DNA of 64,000 bases, from assembly GCA_021014325.1 (NCBI GenBank), contig CM037457.1, forward strand, positions 6,988,721-7,052,720. Direction: 5' to 3'. Below are positions 55,701 to 59,520 of this stretch, one piece after another. Below the pieces are notes generated by a model that saw only the letters and a program-made list of their open reading frames with translations, was not told the DNA's origin and ran no database searches. A program made the translations under genes and the position numbers. The DNA is from Plazaster borealis. Its lineage: Eukaryota > Echinodermata > Asteroidea > Forcipulatida > Labidiasteridae. Positions within the stretch are counted from its first letter, which is position 1. Each line of letters starts with the position of its first letter.

Positions 55701-57194
55701 TTGGGTCCCGATTCCCCCAAAACTACTATCTAAATATTGTTAAATGATTACTAAATGTGCATTTACATAGTGCTAGCTATCAAACGACAGTATGGTCATA
55801 ATGATAAACGCATCAGCAATTGTAACTATCTAAAGATTTTTGAAGTATTATTTTAAATCAAATTGGTAAAAGTGAAAGGGAAAGGTTTTTTTTGTGTAAA
55901 CTTATTGGAGTAAATCAACTTTCTGTAGTAATTAATCTCCGTTTTACTAAAGAGTCATATGATATAACTGAATGCTTAAAACTTTACTGTATAGTTATAT
56001 TTTGTCCTTCCTCTATTTGTTCAATATTACCAATGCAAGAAATTTATGTTCGATGCAATTCAATGCACTATTCTCTTATGTGCAATTAGGTGGGTGCAAA
56101 TATCCCATTACATGAGAGGTCCAATCCACATCATGAATGGAATTACATGGAGGCCACGGCCTGCATTGCCCCTGGTCTTGGCCTTGGTGCCCCTTCAAAA
56201 CTGTTCCATAGACTTTCAGATTTTACAATGGAAGTGCCCTTTGCAAAATGAAAATAGCCTTGCCCTTTTAAAGATGAAATTCCAGGCCTGCAACATACCT
56301 CTTCCGATTCACTGAATGTAAGCTGCCGTTTCAACATCTCTAGTTCAGCCCTTTCACGCACATTTGCCACATTCCTGGTGCGTGGGAATGTTGCTGGGGT
56401 GTGACGGCGACTCATCTCTCTACTAGAAGGAGAATCCTGGACTGGGGAGGCTGTGGCAGTTGATTTCTTCTCCCTGTCCTTGTTCTTGGTCTTGGACTTC
56501 TTCCCAGAGGCAACTGTCATCAATCCGTCCGCGGTAGGATCTGCAAAAGTTGAGCTAGGCTTCCAGTCCCACTGTATTTTTCAGAAGACAAATAGTATTA
56601 CCCAGCAAACTCTACTACAACCAAAAAACACTGTAGCTGCTTTAATATTGATTTTAAAAAATGGTTTGTGGCATTACATTTCAACCTAGCCTTTGAGAAA
56701 AACTATTCTAGGGTCAACACGTCAGGCCACTAACTATTTTTTTGCATTTATACCATAGGTCCTTTTGGTTGGTAAGCACTTTGCAAGAGCTAATTCTATT
56801 TTCTCATTGATGAAAAACACAAAGAACATAGTTTTAACTTCCTTAAATGTTGAATTCATAGTTTTTGTCAACTTATTAATGCATGAAACAAAATTTGAAT
56901 AACAACATTGTTGAAAAGGTATTAAAAATTGTTTTCAAATATTTCATGTCATTAAATTGTCATTGTTTTGTGTTTATGTGTGTTTGTTTACAACTGAGTC
57001 AATCATGTGAATACAAATAATAAAGTTGTTATTACATAGTTGTTTGGTCGGCCCTCGTCCTTATCTCCAATCCAGTTAAAGCGGAAATTGTCGTCAACTC
57101 CTCCAAGAGGACGATGGACCCTTGATCCAGATGATCGTACTCTTGGCTCTGAGGCTCCGCCCCTCATTAAAGAGGCTCCACCACCTGTGGCCAT
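13385..57194 (-). CDS. PCM1: PCM1, pericentriolar material 1, 38 coding exons
   Basis: PCM1 is the scaffold of centriolar satellites, which carry centrosome and cilium proteins along microtubules. Coding exons from the start: 57194-57036, 56571-56299, 55487-55320, 54707-54666, 54358-54089, 53651-53310, 50542-50450, 50210-50114, 47833-47613, 47121-46989, 46714-46579, 45812-45581, 44839-44709, 44347-44072, 43720-43588, 43164-43077, 42146-42022, 40809-40751, 40528-40399, 39454-39245, 37648-37462, 37087-36894, 35380-35218, 34246-33886, 31955-31888, 31381-31144, 30288-30039, 29132-29028, 28421-28125, 25973-25809, 24682-24444, 22908-22670, 21406-21231, 20348-20299, 16183-16109, 15635-15527, 14833-14636, 13612-13385. 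All junctions are AG/GT with matching phases and total 2219 residues (human protein 2024). The N-terminal half has repeated Gln- and Lys-rich coiled coils. The middle is disordered and Gln/Gly-rich. The C-terminal block matches vertebrate PCM1 closely. The weakest boundary is the acceptor at 53651. Confidence 0.95.
13687..14465 (-). mobile_element. tRNA-derived SINE with (ATT)n tail, in PCM1 intron
   Basis: In minus-strand order there is a degraded tRNA-like head near 14380-14465 (TTCGAGTCTCGGTCGTGACA at about 14377-14396), then the body with AAGGTGCTACATGAAT. The end at 13687-13750 reads GCGCTATATAAATGC followed by an ATT-type microsatellite. The middle (about 13800-14100) is AT-rich and may be extra inserted sequence. 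Confidence 0.6.
14636..14833 (-). CDS. PCM1: PCM1 exon with the LIR-equivalent region (residues 2079-2144)
   Basis: Its end reads NNYEVTIDDLPPKMTSLAEV. This lines up with the vertebrate DEEDFVKVEDLPLKL segment, whose FVKV is the GABARAP-binding motif. Here the aromatic residue (Tyr) is one position further from the DLP anchor. Confidence 0.88.
16327..19328. mobile_element. 3-kb element with perfect 24-bp inverted ends
   Basis: Perfect inverted repeats at 16327-16350 (starting CATTACGGGAATGCTCC) and 19305-19328 bound 3002 bp in the large PCM1 intron 16184-20298. I see no transposase frame inside, only short frames. No clear target duplication was found. The interior looks like decayed DNA-transposon sequence, and no PCM1 exon lies in it. 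Confidence 0.65.
19460..19592. mobile_element. CAG-end element, 6-bp target (family G, copy 1)
   Basis: A 133-bp element starts CAGGCTTGGTGTTTGG and ends ATATCATGCCTG, with exact ACAAAT repeats at 19454-19459 and 19593-19598. It is the shortest intact member of its family. Confidence 0.82.
19675..20055. repeat. 12-bp minisatellite (CCAAGGTACTAG)n
   Basis: About 32 head-to-tail 12-bp units occupy 380 bp. Variants are CCCAAAGTACTA, interspersed in the first two thirds, and uniform CCAAGGTACTAG in the last third. The unit length is a multiple of three, so long frames run through it on both strands; these are artefacts. It lies in a PCM1 intron. Confidence 0.95.
20600..20942 (-). mobile_element. 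tRNA-derived SINE, well preserved
   Basis: The minus-strand head GTGTCATGGCCGAGCGG holds an A box and GGGTTCGAATCCCGG a B box. The body follows (TTGAGCAAGATGC, GGTATAAATGGGTACCTGCG). The end is AAAGCGCATTGATTTG and TGCTATATAAGAAC with an ATT-type tail near 20600-20620. It lies between PCM1 exons at 20299 and 21231. Confidence 0.82.
22026..22466. mobile_element. CAG-end element, 6-bp target (family F)
   Basis: A 441-bp non-coding element starts CAGGCATGCAACTGCCC and ends GAGTTGCATGCCTG. The exact 6-bp repeat ATACAT is at 22020-22025 and 22467-22472. Confidence 0.85.
22670..22908 (-). CDS. PCM1: PCM1 C-terminal domain exon (residues 1862-1941)
   Basis: It encodes CGEDLLVDISEILFNELAFF followed by RLMQDLD, matching vertebrate CGEDLLVEISEVLFNELAFF. 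A long Glu run and a Thr-Gly-Glu repeat (GTETGTETGTG) follow. Confidence 0.95.
23368..23719. mobile_element. Palindromic TTAA MITE, copy 2
   Basis: The ends are AAGGCCCTGTACACTATTGG-like and CCTGTATAATACCT, with TTAA at 23364-23367 and 23720-23723. The interior shares GACCTTGATGACCAATTGAG with copy 1. Confidence 0.75.
24444..24682 (-). CDS. PCM1: PCM1 C-terminal domain exon (residues 1783-1861)
   Basis: It begins YPRIDTRQLDLQIKSIMQEV and continues IPYLKEHMDDVC and LGSILQDSLAKFSGRK, matching vertebrate CPRIDTQQLD and LGSILQDSLAKFAGRK. The acceptor TTTGTACAG was chosen by phase. Confidence 0.95.
24874..25376. mobile_element. CAG-end element (family D, copy 2) with inner duplication
   Basis: It starts CAGGGCTCGAATTTTACAC and ends AATTCCAGCCCTG. 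The flanks share CCACC (24869-24873 and 25377-25381), five bases instead of six. Inside, a segment of about 68 bp (starting CAATCTTCCCTTACATGTC) is tandemly duplicated between about 25131 and 25247. Confidence 0.72.
26051..26393 (+). mobile_element. tRNA-derived SINE, full length
   Basis: The head GTCATGGCCGAGTGGTTTAG contains a good A box, and GGGTTCGAATCCTGG a canonical B box. The tRNA-unrelated body (TTGAGCAAG, GGTAAATGGGTACCTGTGAG) follows and ends GCGCTATATAAGAGTCG with ATTATTATTA. These are internal pol III promoter elements, as expected of a SINE. Confidence 0.85.
26823..27953. mobile_element. CAG-end element, 6-bp target (family A, copy 1, 1.1 kb)
   Basis: A 1131-bp element starts CAGAGATGCCAACATTG and ends TGTATGTTGGCATCTCTG, with exact GTTATG repeats at 26817-26822 and 27954-27959. 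It is close to the copy at 48428 throughout. It has no transposase. It lies in the PCM1 intron between exons at 25809 and 28125. Confidence 0.9.
28458..28996. mobile_element. CAG-end element, 6-bp target (family G, copy 2), probably interrupted
   Basis: It starts CAGGCACGATACTTGG and ends AATCATGCCAG (last bases mutated from CCTG). Exact TATCAA repeats are at 28452-28457 and 28997-29002. Short family members join GGCTTTAATAGAC directly. Here about 360 bp separates the halves (about 28545-28905), so a second insertion is likely. Confidence 0.75.
29632..29826. repeat. Dispersed repeat with long C and G homopolymers
   Basis: A unit of about 190 bp contains a C-run near 29656, G-runs near 29724 and 29788, and GATATGTGACATGGTGTACC at its start. 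An inverted copy lies at about 42378-42547. The ends TATGTGACATGG and CACATATCAGGCATGG are partly inverted, so it may be a MITE. Confidence 0.6.
30039..30288 (-). CDS. PCM1: PCM1 conserved core exon (residues 1510-1593)
   Basis: It encodes SLFEALRESIYSEVATLISQ followed by NESRPHFLIELFRELQMLNS and DYLRQRALYSLQDLV. This is nearly identical to the vertebrate PCM1 segment and is the strongest single proof of the gene's identity. Confidence 0.97.
30628..30836. mobile_element. CAG-end element, 6-bp target (short family A relative)
   Basis: A 209-bp element starts CAGAGCTGCCAACATTTG and ends GAGTTGGGCATCTCTG, with exact CATTAC repeats at 30622-30627 and 30837-30842. The interior has AATCAGGGAGATATTTAGAA and AATCAGGGAGATTTTCAAA as imperfect direct repeats. 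Confidence 0.85.
31490..31641. mobile_element. CAG-end element, 6-bp target (family C, copy 1)
   Basis: A 152-bp element starts CAGGCCGGATACTTTATGG and ends ATCGGGCCTG, with exact ATATTG repeats at 31484-31489 and 31642-31647. Confidence 0.8.
32008..33552 (-). mobile_element. tRNA-derived SINE split by a later insertion
   Basis: The tRNA-like head is at 33462-33552 (minus strand GTGTCGTGGCCAAGCGG, B box near 33478-33490). The body and tail are at 32008-32327. A 1134-bp element sits between them. Removing it and one CAAGTG restores the continuous ACACAAGTGTCAAGACC that other copies have. Confidence 0.85.
32328..33461. mobile_element. CAG-end element, 6-bp target (family B, 1.1 kb), nested in SINE
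   Basis: A 1134-bp element starts CAGACCTGCCAACCTTG and ends ACAGGTTGGCAGGTCTG, with exact CAAGTG repeats at 32322-32327 and 33462-33467. Internal direct repeats of about 60 bp start AAAAATTGGCCAGGGGTT at about 32518 and 32640. No transposase frame. Confidence 0.9.
33636..33802. mobile_element. CAG-end element, 6-bp target (family G, copy 3)
   Basis: A 167-bp element has ends AAGGCATGATATTTGG and AATATCATGCCTA; the outermost base at each end is mutated from C/G. Exact AATACA repeats are at 33630-33635 and 33803-33808. Confidence 0.75.
33886..34246 (-). CDS. PCM1: PCM1 exon 24, longest exon (residues 1288-1407)
   Basis: A disordered, charged and Gly-rich exon (DYTSPYSQMSEASRRRQRDY, later GGQSGGQTGGLG) ending KLYVPPLDIKSLLQR. 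I assign it by phase and position; identity to vertebrates is low except for the disordered character. Confidence 0.85.
34742..35107. mobile_element. Palindromic TTAA MITE, copy 3
   Basis: A 366-bp element is flanked by TTAA at 34738-34741 and 35108-35111. The ends are AGCCACTGAACACGTTTGG and CCAAACGTGTACAGTGCCT. The interior has the shared CACTTGGTGTATCCCAACAT and a fold-back CTTCTTGCAAGAAG. Confidence 0.82.
35998..36235. mobile_element. Palindromic MITE with 25-bp GGGCCCAATTTCATGG ends
   Basis: Perfect 25-bp inverted repeats start GGGCCCAATTTCATGGCTCT and bound 238 bp rich in GTAAGCG motifs. Related copies are at 45229-45430 and in degraded form at about 9678. No clear target duplication. 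Confidence 0.72.
36894..37087 (-). CDS. PCM1: PCM1 exon 22, Gln/Asn-rich (residues 1169-1233)
   Basis: A Pro/Thr-rich start is followed by MLNDYNMRLQHQQLQLNMNH and a short Gln run. It is in the position of the vertebrate QLTWQQNNVQRLKQMLNEL coil, with low-complexity expansion. Confidence 0.86.
37267..37429. mobile_element. CAG-end element (family C, copy 2)
   Basis: The ends are CATGCCTGGAATTACA and AATTCTAGGCCTG; the flanks share TAGTG (five bases). The interior has the family text GTTGCCCCTGGTCTTGG and GGTGCTCCTTCAAAAG. Confidence 0.7.
37462..37648 (-). CDS. PCM1: PCM1 exon 21, ISLCQSLMRDQQ motif (residues 1107-1168)
   Basis: It encodes LQQQLQNSISLCQSLMRDQQ, the counterpart of vertebrate VSICQTLMQDQQ, preceded by a divergent Gly/Asn-rich part. 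The intron upstream is filled by the 88-bp repeat array. Confidence 0.9.
37730..39224. mobile_element. Inverted-repeat element built round an 88-bp satellite
   Basis: Inverted repeats of 30 bp with two mismatches (core CAGTGCAACAAGGTCGTA) lie at 37730-37759 and 39195-39224. They bound 1.5 kb that nearly fills the PCM1 intron 37649-39244. The centre is the tandem array 37893-38985. If the element ends are the CAG/CTG bases, the 6-bp flanks TCGCAT and ACGCGT match at four positions, so the target duplication is unproven. Confidence 0.65.
37893..38985. repeat. 88-bp tandem repeat array, about 12 units
   Basis: The units contain CATCGATTGCATGCGATG (a palindrome), GTACAACAAAGTCGTATC and TACGACGTTGTTACAC. 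One unit (about 38334-38426) has an 8-bp insertion. In some units GTGCAACAAAGTCGTAT faces ATACGACGTTGTTGCAC, a 17-bp stem with one mismatch and a 7-nt loop. The overlapping 76- to 167-residue frames are artefacts of the repeat. Confidence 0.95.
39750..40392. repeat. Degenerate minisatellite, about 115-bp unit
   Basis: GGTCAGACAGTAGGAGGGTT-type segments recur at about 39829, 39928, 40042, 40157, 40270 and, partly, 40372. Each is linked by ATTCACCACAT and ATATTGCAGGCTGGTATAG. The array runs up to the PCM1 exon 40399-40528, whose donor (GTACTTAACC on the minus strand) falls in the last partial unit. Confidence 0.8.
40630..40695 (-). other. tRNA-like nested hairpin in a short PCM1 intron
   Basis: Perfect 12-bp arms AGAAAAATTTAC and GTAAATTTTTCT enclose, on the minus strand, CTAGA/TCTAG pairing around a T-arm-like GCAGG-TTCAAAT-CCTGC with a B box GGTTCAAATCC. 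The D and anticodon arms of a true tRNA are absent, so it is not a functional tRNA gene. It could be a tRNA 3'-half remnant or a very small foldback element. Confidence 0.6.
41421..41765. mobile_element. Palindromic TTAA MITE, copy 4
   Basis: A 345-bp element is flanked by TTAA at 41417-41420 and 41766-41769. The ends are AGGGTCTGTACACGTTTGG and CCAAACGTATACAATCCCT. Confidence 0.8.
42378..42547. repeat. Inverted copy of the homopolymer repeat
   Basis: Relative to the copy at 29632 it is in the opposite orientation: ACCCTGTGACAGAGGGTGT first, then a C-run, AATTCCTGAGATTCCAAGAA, a G-run and CCACATATCGAGC. Confidence 0.6.
43290..43510 (+). mobile_element. SINE remnant
   Basis: A degraded B box GGGTTTGAATCCAAG is followed by the SINE body text GAATGGGTACCTGTAACG and GGGCAGAGATGGTTCTTGTG, which matches the copy at 26051. 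The tail is lost. Confidence 0.65.
44072..44347 (-). CDS. PCM1: PCM1 exon 14, coiled coil plus acidic tract (residues 766-857)
   Basis: It encodes KLQAAKQKLRQLQELVAIVQ, which matches the vertebrate MAAKQKLRQLQDLVAMVQ segment, followed by an unbroken run of Glu and Asp. The acidic tract in vertebrates sits just before this coil rather than after it. Confidence 0.88.
45229..45430. mobile_element. MITE with CAGGGCCCAATTTCAT ends
   Basis: A 202-bp element starts CAGGGCCCAATTTCATAGAG and ends GAAATTGGGCCCTG, related to 35998-36235. The interior has TGCTTAGCAGAAATGAGCAG and GCTTAAGCAGC. Flanking 6-mers do not match. Confidence 0.68.
46163..46556 (+). mobile_element. tRNA-derived SINE with (TTA)n tail, full length
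   Basis: The head GTGTCGTGGCCGAGCGGATA and the B box GAGTTCGAGTCCCGG are both intact. The body (TTGAGCAAGACACTTAACC, GGATGGGACGTAAAGCCG) ends GTGCTGTATAAGAAC and a TTATTATTA tail. The tail stops about 20 bases before PCM1 exon 46579-46714. The body differs from the 26051 copy in its middle, so two subfamilies exist. Confidence 0.85.
47970..48136. mobile_element. Palindromic MITE of about 167 bp
   Basis: The arms TACTAAAAATTGTATTCTTG and CAAGAATGCTATTTTTAGCAG bound inner inverted segments GAAACAAATTCTATTTC and GAAAAGATTTCCTAAAATAAG. Both ends lie at TA, which would fit a mariner-like target. Confidence 0.6.
48428..49515. mobile_element. CAG-end element, 6-bp target (family A, copy 2, 1.1 kb)
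   Basis: A 1088-bp element starts CAGAGATGCCAACATTG and ends TGTATGTTGGCATCTCTG, with exact TAGGAG repeats at 48422-48427 and 49516-49521. It differs from the copy at 26823 by scattered substitutions and small indels, so the family amplified some time ago. Confidence 0.9.
50714..51334. mobile_element. CAG-end element, 6-bp target (family E)
   Basis: A 621-bp element starts CAGGGTTCTGCCCAGGATT and ends GTGGGCAGAACCCTG, with exact CTATAG repeats at 50708-50713 and 51335-51340. One-sided relatives begin at about 49626 and 55587. Confidence 0.85.
51335..53309. other. Remainder of a PCM1 intron, nothing distinct
   Basis: AT-rich intron sequence between exons 50450-50542 and 53310-53651. I see no exon, SINE or bounded element here. 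Confidence 0.5.
53310..53651 (-). CDS. PCM1: PCM1 exon 6, acidic Ser-rich insert (residues 305-418)
   Basis: It encodes EGTFTARTRPKIESQLGS, then a Ser/Asp-rich stretch and MELHEQYSFMLKKYEDKG. Phase 0 in and out. The acceptor (GAACAAAAAG/GAAGGG) has a poor pyrimidine tract. The frame stays open upstream to about 53700, so the true 5' end could differ. No close vertebrate counterpart is evident to me, and it accounts for part of the extra length. Confidence 0.72.
54666..54707 (-). CDS. PCM1: PCM1 42-nt microexon (residues 201-214)
   Basis: It encodes ADRNQIVARLMQIR and joins in phase 0 on both sides to the next exon, which starts DYMKQAASMM. The joined text matches the vertebrate IVSRLVQIRDYITKASSM region. 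Gene finders could easily miss it. Confidence 0.88.
56132..56290. mobile_element. CAG-end element (family C, copy 3)
   Basis: The ends are CATGAATGGAATTACATGG (degraded) and AAATTCCAGGCCTG; the flanks CCACAT and CAACAT match at five of six positions. Its right end is only eight bases from PCM1 exon 56299-56571, so it abuts the donor. Confidence 0.68.
56299..56571 (-). CDS. PCM1: PCM1 exon 2 (residues 54-144)
   Basis: It begins WDWKPSSTFADPTADG after the acceptor AAAAATACAG. A tempting inner acceptor at TTTTGCAG/ATCC breaks the frame and was not used. The end, RAELEMLKRQLTFSE, matches the vertebrate segment that follows the TPxTFPxxR motif, here HTPATFPRTR. A family C mobile element sits within ten bases of the donor (56132-56290). 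Confidence 0.88.
57036..57194 (-). CDS. PCM1: PCM1 first coding exon (residues 1-53)
   Basis: It opens with MATGGG, the same first six residues as vertebrate PCM1. The ATG is three bases after a splice acceptor (GTGCAG/AAC), so the 5' UTR is split and its upstream exon is probably at 58913. It ends in phase 0 with a GTAATA donor. Confidence 0.9.
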
Positions 57195-57996
57195 GTTCTG
57201 CACAGCAGGCTAAATGATAAAAAGGAATGGAAAATAAAAAATACATACACAAGAGCCTACGATTCTGAATTTAATATCTGAATGTTTTTGAGAGGCTTAT
57301 AATATTTTCATGAGTTGGGGATATATGAACTTGAGACTTATTAACGTCATGAAAATGATTCTGAAAAACAAAAATTAGAAAAGATGACCTCCATCTGAAT
57401 TTGATTCCGAGTAAACAATAAAAATATCCTAATTGAGAAATCGAAGAACAAAGTAAAACTAAAAGAGCTGTAAGTTTTTTTTAACAAACATAAAAACAAA
57501 AACACCTTGAACTTTTTCTGTGAAACAACTGCACAAAAATATGATCTTGTAAAATGTAAATTGTAGGGCCATTAACTGATGTTTTAAGAGAGTTGATTTG
57601 TACTACAAATTACAACACAAAGTGAAACCAACCAACGCTCAATCAATATTCAGTTTATTTACAATGTGACCGTGCAAGTCTTTCACATTAGAACACTTGG
57701 GCTCCCAATTACTTAAACCTTAAACCTTGAACCGTGAAATTAACATGTAAATGAAACAAAAATCTTTTAGGCAGTGGATATTTAACCGGCATCAGATTTC
57801 TTCAGAAAATGATCACGGTTGCGACCGCTAAATGATGATGATAAAGCCGGAATGGCACTAAACATGTGCAGTGACTGTTTTGGGGGACTTTGACATTTTT
57901 ACCGTGACAAATCTTAGTCTGGTTCCACACCAACATTGCCATATTATTCTTATTATTTTTTGGGGATGAACAAAACAAAAAAAACATTTGAAAAAA

Positions 57997-58069
57997 GGCC
58001 CCTACAGGAATCGAACACAGAGCATGTCGCTTGCGAAACAGGATCGTTTCCTCATCTTTATTGAGCCAA
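57997..58069 (-). other. tRNA-like sequence followed by a T-run
   Basis: On the minus strand it reads TTGGCTCAATAAAGATGAGG, then a central CCTGTTTCGCAAGCGACATG, then GTGTTCGATTCCTG (B box-like) and AGGGGCC, directly followed by six T residues as in a pol III terminator. The acceptor and D arms pair poorly. It is more likely a tRNA pseudogene or SINE fragment than a working gene. It lies in the PCM1 5' UTR intron. Confidence 0.4.
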
Positions 58070-58912
58070 ATGTTCCAAAATATCCGCGAGAGTTTTTTGC
58101 AAAAGCTCTCTGATGCATTATGGGATCTGGATGTTGAGCACATCCTACCAATTTGCATAATCTACCCCACTGATTGTGCACAATTTTGCCTGTGCGCAGT
58201 CTTCTGCAGATTCGGGCAAAATTGTGTGCAATGCGCCCAGCATGGTGCTGTACAACTACAGTACAAACAACTACAACTTACAACTTACATTCCCCTAACT
58301 GTCAAAGTCAAAATTTAAAATAGAGGAGTAGGCCTACAGCACTCAGCAGGTACAGCACCCCAGGGTGAGTTACCGGCTCTAGGGGCCTAATTCAAAACAT
58401 ACGTTTATTCATTAGCAAAGGAAAGGCATAATTAAAAAAACGATTTTTGTATACACTCAGCATGCTCAGTAAACACCTCCATCCATCCATCCATGGAGGT
58501 AGATCATAAGATAAGATGTCCATTTGTACTTACTACGTTCGTACTTTCTTCTTCCTCGTGTCGTGTCGTATTTCTTGTGACAAATTTATTTAGTAGGCCT
58601 AGGCCTAAATGTTTTCAAATAACTGGACAATCGTCTGAGAATCTCAGAGTCTTAAAAACAGAGGATCAGAATTTGATTTTCTCAATCAATATGATGATGG
58701 CGCACTTTCCCCGTCTTGGATGTCGCATCGCGGTGCTTTGCACTGACTTGTCGTGCTCGCTGCATCAGTGCAGTGCAGTGAGTGTCGTGCAGCACTTCCC
58801 GCTTGGTTTAAAACCATGACAACCACTACCGTTTCTGTGTTAAATGTGTAAAAACTGAGCCCAAACAAAGTGTGAAACACCTACAGTTATGATTGATAAT
58901 ACTTATACTCAC

Positions 58913-59520
58913 GTTTCGTGAAACTTCAAAACTGATCAACCCTTGTACATGCAGAAAATGAACCGAGAACAAATTTATTTTGCACTTCAGGAACCCACAG
59001 GAAAAGTGGCCATCTTGAAATTTTGGAGCAGCGGTAGTGGATGAATTTCAAGAGAGTGATTAGGTTTAATCGCCACAATAAACTTACTTTTTCCAATTAT
59101 ATGTAGTAATCGATTAGAAATGTAAATTTTGTGTGACCATTTGGGTGAGTTTTCAGCATTTTTTACCTCAATCATTTGGCAAAGAATACAATTATTGACT
59201 TTCCCGTGGGTAAAGTATGCACTGAGTTTTTACAGCGGATTGTTACAGAATAAGGTTGACATTTGGCTGATCCTGTGTGGCGCGGAATGAAAGCGCTATT
59301 TTGATTGGTCAATCAATTACCAGCGACTGTTATATTTTGGTATTATTCTGAACATAAAATAGTTAATTCATTTGTCATTGGCCTAGTCTGGTTCCTCGTA
59401 TCGTATTGTATTGAGCAATATAGTGGTGGAGTCCGGAGAGGCTGAAATAACATAGCAAGCAACCAGAGAATCGAGAGCTGAGTGACTGTAAATGCGACTT
59501 ATAAAAGGGGATTTTTAACA
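58913..59520. promoter_or_regulatory. Shared upstream region of PCM1 and TRAPPC2
   Basis: A donor at 58913 on the minus strand (GAAAC/GTGAGT) marks the end of a probable non-coding first exon of PCM1. TRAPPC2 starts its frame at 59521 in the other direction. Between them are an ATTGG (inverted CCAAT) at 59304-59308 and further CAAT motifs. Transcription starts cannot be placed exactly. The arrangement suggests a bidirectional promoter. Confidence 0.55.

Noticed and set aside
56299..56540. PCM1 exon 2 starting at the inner acceptor TTTTGCAG/ATCC
   Set aside because: It would put the exon out of phase with its neighbours. The acceptor at 56571 restores phase 0 and adds the conserved-looking WDW segment.
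59500..59509. TATAAAAGGG just before the TRAPPC2 start codon
   Set aside because: It lies about 15 bases before the ATG, too close to act as its TATA box; the ordinary start of this gene is expected further upstream.
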